DNA of 25,192 bases, from positions 1-25,192 of IMG/VR virus record IMGVR_UViG_3300022902_000417; one strand, written 5' to 3'. Of the stretch, positions 6,065-14,700 are shown one piece after another. This DNA comes from a virus. Positions within the stretch are counted from its first letter, which is position 1. Each line of letters begins with the position of its first letter. Both the position numbers and the translations under genes were made by a program. The notes under the pieces were generated by a model. That model did no database searches and was not told the origin of the DNA. It saw nothing but the letters and a program-made list of their open reading frames with translations.

Positions 6065-8793
6065 ATACCCTGTGTTAAAGACTCTAATGCTTTCTGTAAC
6101 TCAGGTGTTAAAATAGATTGAGTCGCCTTCTTAGCTTTCTTTTGTATTTTTTTAGATTCAGCAGTTGGGTATAATCCAAGTTCTTGATGCCAAGCCCATC
6201 CAATTCTACCTTTTTGAAGCTGAGGTATATGCCTACCAACCGCTCTTCCAGCAAAAGTATTTAATAATCTAATTTTTCTTGCCAAGTCTTTAGACGGGTC
6301 TGATTCATATCTTTTTTCAAGACCACCAATAAGGTTTAATATTGAATCATCGTCTAAGTTAATTAAATCAAGCATTACTCCAAGGTCAAGTAAATCTGAC
6401 ATAATTGGCCCCCCAAATGTAGAGATTATTGGCCCTTTACCATAAAAGGCTTCTTCAATTTCCTCTTCATCACCAGTCATTGCAATGGCAAATTGTTTTA
6501 TTCTTGTTGCAGAATCATGTTCTATTAAATTAGAGAAATCTAGACCAGTCAAAGCAGAAGCTATTACAGGAGCTCCAAAATATGCAATAGCGAGCCTATA
6601 TGCTTTAGATAATCCTTGAGCATCTTGGCCTGGCAAGAGCTTACCAGATTTAACATCATGCTTAGCTTCTCTCATTATTCTCATATTACGTTCAAAAAAC
6701 TCAAAACTATAATGTTGGAACTGTCCTAAAAACTTACCAACCTTAGTCCTCAATAACCTACTTTTTGAATATTCTGCATAATCAAAATGATTCAATATAA
6801 CCATATTAACTGCATACTTACGGGACTTATTTTTTATAATATTCTGTATTTGTTTTTCACTATATTTAGAATTCTTTTTTATTAAAGTTTCTCTATATTT
6901 TGGCCCATCTAACCAATCATACATTTGTGCAAACGCTACTTTAAACGTATGTCTACGATTGCTATTCTCAGCTTTTCTATGTAAAAATGATGCTTTGCCA
7001 GCAGCCCATCCCATTTTATCTGCAGCTTTTTCTATATAACTTTTTTTAACAAACTCATATTTGCCCGTTTGCTCATTATATTGTTGTCTTTTAAATGTAG
7101 AAGCTGGTGCGGATAATTGACTTTCCATTAACTGTGGAGACACATCTTCATATAACAACCCAACTTTTTTAAACTGTTCATCTATCGAAGATTCACTAAT
7201 ATTCAATCTATCAATAATTTGTTTAGACCTTCTTACTTGAGCTGGCCCCCACTCTACATAATCAAGCAATCGCTGTGTCCAGTTTCTTACGGCACCTCGG
7301 GGATTTATTCCCAACTTAGATATAAACTCAAAAGCAAGAACCGTCCTCATCAAATCTCTTGTTTTGGGGGAAACACTTGCATCACCATTAGTTGCCGTAT
7401 GCAAATTTTCTACATAATTAACCAAAGATTGACCATATCCCTTTGCATCACCATCTGTTTTATATATTTTCTCAATAGAAGTAAGTCCATCTATCATGTG
7501 CTTATCCATAAATGCAGTATAGTTGAACCTATTTACATCATAAATATAGTTAGTAATAGAATTAAGAAAGTTTTTACTATATTGATAATCTTCACCCCTG
7601 TGCTTTACATGACCATCGACATAAGAAGACATGGAATCTATAATTTGTGTTATAGTTCTACCTTTTTTATTTTTAGTATATGGATTAGAAGAGGTATGTA
7701 TTTCATCGAAATATGGCATTAAACCATCCATAAAATCTATATGCAAATCTCTTGTATAATGTGGGAAAAACCCAGTCTCATAAGATGGCATAAGTTTAGA
7801 ACGAAGTTTATCTTGAAGATTCTTTATTTTTTGATTCCCAAGTTTACTACCAGTACTTGACTCTATCCGAGAAACAATACTATCAATACGGGCATCTACA
7901 CCATTTCTCAACCTTGAATATAATCCATCCATTAATGTTTTGTATGTAAGAAGAGCCTTATACATATCGCTTGAAATCGGTGAGCCATCTGGAAGAACCG
8001 CAGAGACCAAATCGTTCGGATAAAGTTTAACGCTATCTTCTCCATTCCTAATTTTATCCTGTTGTTTCTTTGGAAGAGAATTAAACTTATCTTGCTCTAT
8101 CTTTGGTAAACCACTTGTCCAGACTGTTTTTCCATTAACTTCCTTAGAAGTCCCTTCTACGATATACAATAAATCATCATATACTTTTAAATATGTATCA
8201 CTTACAAGAGAATCCATCTTCATTCGTATTTTAGAAATAGAATCAACATTTGGAACTTCACCATTTTGATATTTTATAATTTCACCTTGAAGAGAATCGT
8301 CAAGTTTTTGTAATTCTTTTTGTGCTTTTCCTCTTCTTAATCCATTTTTTGTTACTATACCCCGAGTTAAAGACTCATCCTCAAGACTTTTAAGCATTTC
8401 CATCATTAAATGTTTATCATGTGTTTCATGTGACCTAAAATAGAAATTAGATAACTGCATATTACGAAGAACATAACCAACAACTGGGTCTTTCTTACCA
8501 TAATGTGAGGTCTGCCAGAATGTTATTGCAAACTTATTGTCTAAAGTACCATTATCAATCAATTTGTTTAATTCCTTAAGTCTATACTTAAATGAATTTA
8601 GCTGCCCTTTAGTTATATCTATATCACGAGAGCTAATTTCATCTAATCCCATTAAAAACTCAGTCTCAACCATTCTAAAGGCAGCTTCATAAGGATTCCT
8701 AAACGTAGCTTTTGCCTTTTTGGAATTAGACCAGGTTATTATCTCATCGCCAAGTTTTTTAGCATTAATTAAACATTTTCCAGTAGCAGCCAT
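6061..8793 (-). CDS. Large virion-associated protein (910 aa), probably an inner-virion/ejection protein
   Basis: A 910-residue, mostly helical and charged protein. A hydrophobic segment lies near residues 728-752 (YRLAIAYFGAPVIASALTGL), followed by a Gly/Pro-rich FYGKGPIISTFGGP stretch near 780-795 and a Lys-rich C-terminal tail (KKIQKKAKKATQ). Very long proteins with such C-termini occur in virion modules of many podovirus-like phages, but I cannot name the family securely. Its ATG abuts the stop of the 2820-codon gene with GGAGG seven bases upstream, so it is coupled to the giant. The two may form one inner-virion complex that enters the cell with the DNA (inference). The gene ends at the convergence point. 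Confidence 0.7.
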   Translation of the reverse strand: MAATGKCLINAKKLGDEIITWSNSKKAKATFRNPYEAAFRMVETEFLMGLDEISSRDIDITKGQLNSFKYRLKELNKLIDNGTLDNKFAITFWQTSHYGKKDPVVGYVLRNMQLSNFYFRSHETHDKHLMMEMLKSLEDESLTRGIVTKNGLRRGKAQKELQKLDDSLQGEIIKYQNGEVPNVDSISKIRMKMDSLVSDTYLKVYDDLLYIVEGTSKEVNGKTVWTSGLPKIEQDKFNSLPKKQQDKIRNGEDSVKLYPNDLVSAVLPDGSPISSDMYKALLTYKTLMDGLYSRLRNGVDARIDSIVSRIESSTGSKLGNQKIKNLQDKLRSKLMPSYETGFFPHYTRDLHIDFMDGLMPYFDEIHTSSNPYTKNKKGRTITQIIDSMSSYVDGHVKHRGEDYQYSKNFLNSITNYIYDVNRFNYTAFMDKHMIDGLTSIEKIYKTDGDAKGYGQSLVNYVENLHTATNGDASVSPKTRDLMRTVLAFEFISKLGINPRGAVRNWTQRLLDYVEWGPAQVRRSKQIIDRLNISESSIDEQFKKVGLLYEDVSPQLMESQLSAPASTFKRQQYNEQTGKYEFVKKSYIEKAADKMGWAAGKASFLHRKAENSNRRHTFKVAFAQMYDWLDGPKYRETLIKKNSKYSEKQIQNIIKNKSRKYAVNMVILNHFDYAEYSKSRLLRTKVGKFLGQFQHYSFEFFERNMRIMREAKHDVKSGKLLPGQDAQGLSKAYRLAIAYFGAPVIASALTGLDFSNLIEHDSATRIKQFAIAMTGDEEEIEEAFYGKGPIISTFGGPIMSDLLDLGVMLDLINLDDDSILNLIGGLEKRYESDPSKDLARKIRLLNTFAGRAVGRHIPQLQKGRIGWAWHQELGLYPTAESKKIQKKAKKATQSILTPELQKALESLTQGI

Positions 8794-11700
8794 CTATGAT
8801 CCTCCACAATTTTCTATGTATTTTTTTATAGATTCTTCACTTTTTTCAGTTTTGTATCTAAATAAGTCTTCAGCAGATTCCAATTCATTAGAAATCCTTA
8901 CAACCTCTTTTAATTTCTTAATATTATATTGTAAATTAGGCTCAAGGCTTCTTCCACTAAAGAACCCATCACCCGATTTCCCACCGTTAAGTATATAAAT
9001 TGGATTATTCTTTATTCTGCTAATAAGGACACTGTTCCCGTCTTCCATTACACCGCTTGTAAGGACATCACTTACCATCGCTTTCAAATCTTTTTCTATT
9101 GTAGCCCTTGTTGCTAAATACTCTATCGGATTAATTACCCTATTGCTAATCATATCAGACTTTAATCCATTCATAGTATCCATATACTTTTTAAACTCAT
9201 CAGTCCTACCAGCAAGCTCCATTATATCACTATAAAAACTAAGATAATTATCATTTATTGGTTTAAAACCTGCACCTGTTCTACTTGTACCACGAGCCCA
9301 TTTAATACTATCAAAATCGCCAAGAACACGGCTAAGGCTCTCACCAAAATTAGGTATTCGTATATTCTCAATGGAGAACCTAAGACCATCACCTATGTCA
9401 ACAGTAAAATCTGGGTCTGTAAGATTTCTCATATCAAACTTATTATCCATAAATCTTCTTTGATTGGCTTCTGTAATTTGAAGCATTTTCAATAAACTCT
9501 TAGATTCAGAAGCTAATGTACTCATGGGAGTTATTCTGCTATCATCATAAGACCTCTCATTAGCCATCTTTGTAAGAAATTGGTATCCCCTTTTATATCT
9601 GCCAGTTTTACCATAAGGCATAGGAATCAACTGCCCATCCTTAATACCTATATTAAATGGATTTCTTGGTGAGTTCATAAACTCTAATATAAATGCGGGG
9701 CCGCCATGGTCAGCCCATCCTTTTTTCAACATTTCATTTTCTATTTCATAAAACATTGTTAAATCTGACATATTTCTCATAAAGTCTAATTCTGCTCTTC
9801 CTAATACAGACTTTTCATCGTACTTGCGTATTTCTCCAAGATTAGTGTAGTTACCATAAAACATTTTTCTAACATCTTTTATAGATTGCAAAAACTTCCG
9901 ATTAGCTTCATCCAAATTACCAGATGATTTCATCAAGTTATCAATAACATAATTTTGGACTATACCTTCTTTAACCTCACGACCCTCGACTGGGGTAAAT
10001 GTAAACCTTGTTAAATCTTTAGATTTGTAAGTTTCCCAATATTTATCAGGAGCAAGCTCTCTAACTCTATCATTCACAGTATTTTTAGTTTCTCGAATTT
10101 TACCAATAATAGCCTTCTTAGCCTTATATGAAAGATTGCTATTATTTTCTGTCATAATTTCATTCTTATTCAGCTTGGCAATGTAATAAGCCGCTGAATT
10201 ATAATCACCAATAGTCTTCATTATATTGTTCTGCATAGCATCAACAGAACCAGAATACTCACTAATCTCACCAGACATTAACTGTTGATACCAAGAGTCC
10301 ATCTGTCCAGTCATTATGTTAGTTACACTACTATTACTAAGAACACTTTTAACGTCTCTGCTTTCAAATACATCAGCTTCCCATAATGGCCTTAAAGACC
10401 TCTCTAATACACTACCACGTTCACCCATATATATAGCATTTGCATTGCCCCTTATATTCACACCAGAACCATCAAACATATCAGATGTCGGAATATATTG
10501 TTTCTTTTCCTTCTTGCCCTTCATGTAAGTCTTAGACTTTGGATTAAACATTGCTTTAAACTGTTCATTATTATAATAAGGTTTCCCACCTTTATCCTTT
10601 CTCCACCTAAGCTTATAATATAACGATGAGCTTAAATCTTTATTAAAATTAAAAAACTCATCAGCAACAGAATACATATCTTCATACCCAAGAGACTTGT
10701 TTTCCCCACCCTTTGCAAATGTTTTCTCACCAGACACATTAAGAAGCTTACCATATTCTGACATTAATGTCTTAATCATATCTTTTTCAAGGTCTGTTAA
10801 TGTTTCTTGCTCATTCCCATCTTTATCAAATTTTCTAAATATTCTAATCCTTTTAGAATTAGATTTTTTTCTTACATTCTCTCTTGAGAACCCGACACCA
10901 ATCTTTTTCACTTCACCTATTGTAATACTTTCTTCTAACGTTGGAAATAAATATCTATCGCTCCAATTGCGTATATTACCCATAAGTTCAGTATTGACTC
11001 CACCAGCTAAATCAATCATATATTGAGTTTCTAAGGTACCCCTCGTATATGAATCGAGATTATCAAAATCTACAACAATCCTATATTGACCCCCCTCTGG
11101 ATTGGGAGTATATAACAATACATTAGGGGATTCATCTCTACCCTCTCCTTTAAACTTATCTAATAAAGCGGGGTCTTCGGGCCCTTTTGTAGATAGGTTA
11201 GCAAGATACTGCAATTTTCTTGGTATATTCTGAACAACACCAATAGCTTTTTTAGACAAAACTGCATTAGAAGACATATCCCATATATTATCAACAATTG
11301 CCTTTGATTCCATTCCCCAGCTAAACTTTGATTCAACCTTAAATTGTGACGGGTCAACTCCTTGCACAAACATATTAGAAGTTCTACTTACATGGTCAAA
11401 CATTTCTTTTGAATGTCCATAGAAATAATCGACCTTATCTGCATCATAATCACCTTCAAATATATTAACCACATCAAGGCTATTAACAATTACAGCCCTA
11501 CCATAAGACTTTGGTAAAAATCCCTTTAATCCAAGTAACATCATATCATTGGGTCGAGTTCTTGGCTTCTTATTGACAATAACACCTATCTGAACACCTT
11601 TATCAATTTTTCCAACAGACTTATCATATTCAATTACATCATATAATGTGCCTAAATCAAACTCTGTTCCAATAATAACTTCCCAATCTTTCTTCCCAAA

Positions 11701-14700
11701 CAATTCTTCACCAGTATATATCTTCTCACCATCAACAAACCTCATTTCCTTACCATCTTTAATTATGTTGGTTACAGACGTATTTCTTTCATATTCAGAC
11801 ATCATCATTTCGCCACGCATTTCCATCTTGCCATCTGAACCAACAATCGTAGGTTTAGCCCTATAAGAAGCATTTGGAGATTGTATCAAATAAGCCTGTC
11901 CTCCATAATTGGACTTTATACCATTCTCCAATTCAATAGAAGACCTTTTGCCGTTTAGCAATGAATTTATAAATACATTATATAGCTTATTTTTAACAAT
12001 TGCATCACTATAAGACATAGGATTAGCATCTTTTGTTAATGAAGAAAAGAACGCTAAATTATTAAGATGAGAGCCACCACCAGTGGTTGGGTCTATGCCC
12101 ATTCCATCCTCACCAAAAGACAATGCAATAAACTTACGCAATCTAATCGGGTCTTCCATTAAACTCTGCATACTCTCGATAGAAGTGTTTAAATCTCTCT
12201 CAAAAGACTTTCTAAAAACACGACCTGACTCTTCATTGTTCATATAATTAAAATCACCTTGAGATTCAGCTGCCGTTTTTAATACTTTATCAGAATCAGG
12301 TCTTAATCCAAGAGCGTCAATTGGAATCTTTCGTATTTTCTGAGACCCTATTTTTCTTTCAGTATTAATTCTGTTGTAAGACTGGTTTATTAAACTTGAA
12401 TCAAGTCCATCTTTGGTTGTTTTCCCCTCGTTAAACATTTTCGCACCAGAAGAAGCTAGTAAAATATCAAGATCACTATTCGTTTTAAAGAATGTATCCA
12501 ATGCTTCGCTATAAACAAACAATGTTTTACCCATCAATAAGGGGCCAGACCTACCACCAGAAACAATGACTGGTTTAAATGGATTTGTAGAGTTGGGATC
12601 ATTACCCATCATTGCATGGCCATATCTCATCATACTTCGGCTAACAAACGCAATGCTATCAAATGATGATACTTTACCATGAGCATCAGATACCATGTTA
12701 CTTAAATCCCAATCTTTGCCTTCTATTTTAAGCTCTTTTAGAACACTTTTTATTTCTTTATCAATCGTTGCATATTTAACATCATTCCAGATTGCAACTC
12801 CAAACCCATTTTGTTGAAATATCTTGCGAACAGCGTCGTAAGACTTCATATCACCAAGAGAATCTTTGTATAACGTCATAATGCTATGCAACATATTCCT
12901 GTCACTTTTAACAAAGTTTTTTGAATCATACAATTTTATACGACCCATGGCTTTATCCATATTCATTTCAGAATTAAGAAACTCTTCCAACTTCTTTATA
13001 GACTTTTTACCAGACAACATATCTGCAAACGTTAATTGGGAAAGAGCAACATTGTAATCCCAGTCGGAAGGCCTTTGTGTCTCATCCTTCATTTTATCAG
13101 ATATTCTTCTTATCCTCCCCTTGACACTCTCACCGATATTATCATTCTTTAATATCTTATCTGCAAATTCAACATAAGGTTTATCTATCTTCTCTAAATG
13201 TTCTTTTGCTATGACTATTGGAGAAGTATCCCTCGACACTTGCATTAAAACCATTCCGTCTTTATGATCAAGTCCAAACGATGACTTTTTAGAAGTTATT
13301 AATCTTTGTAATATTTCCCTATGATTTCCAATAGATTCATTTTCCAATTTTGGCAAATCTCTTGACTCTCCAAATATATCAAAAAACCTTCTTTGTACAC
13401 GACCATTGTACAAGTCATAAGAGACGGCATCTCTTTCCATCACAACATAAGGTAAATCCCACTCTTTATATAATGTAGATAACCTTGTTTGTTGCTGAAA
13501 TGTTTCTTTTTCAGTTATTCTACTTATCTCATATTTAAATGAATTAACTCTAATAGAGGTATATTGAGAAGGAACTAATTTAACAATGTCCCTTGCTATG
13601 TCTTTCTTAAACGATAATTGCTCTAACTTCGGGATATCTGAATATTTAATCCAATCACCATCTTTTTTAATGGATATTCTCTCTAATACTTTATCAACAA
13701 CTCTGCCAATGGGAGCCCCGACTTCATCAATACCAGTCTTTTCAAAACTCTCAACATCCAAGAAATCTTCTTGCAAGAAGAGCTCCTTCATTAATTTCTT
13801 CTTAATCTCTTTACTCTCTGGAGCATAATCTAATCCATCAAAATTGTATTTCTCTAAAAAATTATTAAGTCCAAATCTTAAACTTGACTCTACATCATAA
13901 GCACTGTCGTAAGCAGCTCGAGCAGCGTCTTCATGATTCTCATACATAGACTTAACATATTCGGGAGTAAATCCTTCTCTTTGAATCTTAGTGTGCAGTC
14001 TTTCTTCTAAATCTTTTGTAAAAGCTTCCATATTAACATCCCAGCCATTGGAAGACTTTTTATTATATTTTATTACACCTTGAGATATTAACCAGCTTTC
14101 AACATCCCTCGAACCGCCTTCCATTACATACTGACCAAGAGAATTACTAAAACCAGTATCAGTAGGCAATGCATTTATAAACTCTAGAAGTCTCGATTGA
14201 GCGGAAACATTTTCATCCCCTTTTTTGCTAATATCAAGTAAAACATTTATCTCATTCCCATTTATGACTTTTCTTTTTCCAGCAGTTTCAATTAATCCAC
14301 CGCTTTTCTTAATCAATCCACGAACCCAAAGATTGTATTCAATAGCCTGATCTTTATATCCATGTTGGACAAAATTTTCATCAATAAGAGACATTTTAAA
14401 ACCCTGAACGCCAGATTTCATATCTGTATTAAACTCAGACATCCCAGACTCAGTAATTGACATAAATGCAGATATTTCATCAACTCTAAGACCGCTTTTA
14501 CCAATCTTATCTCTAAGTATGAAATTCATAGTGTCTTCATGCAACCATGGAGGCATAGACTCAATATCTAATCCATTTTTACTTAAAAATCCTAATAATT
14601 CCTCTGCCTTTTGGCTGTCAATATTAACCCTATCAACATCTTGGGACTTCTCATATCCACCAGAAATAGATTGTAACATTAATATTTTTCTTAATGACCT

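Noticed and set aside
7219-7722. Plus-strand open frame of 167 codons opposite the 910-residue gene
   Set aside because: Cys/Ile/Tyr-rich with no plausible protein character and no SD; it is the antisense shadow of a clear minus-strand coding region.
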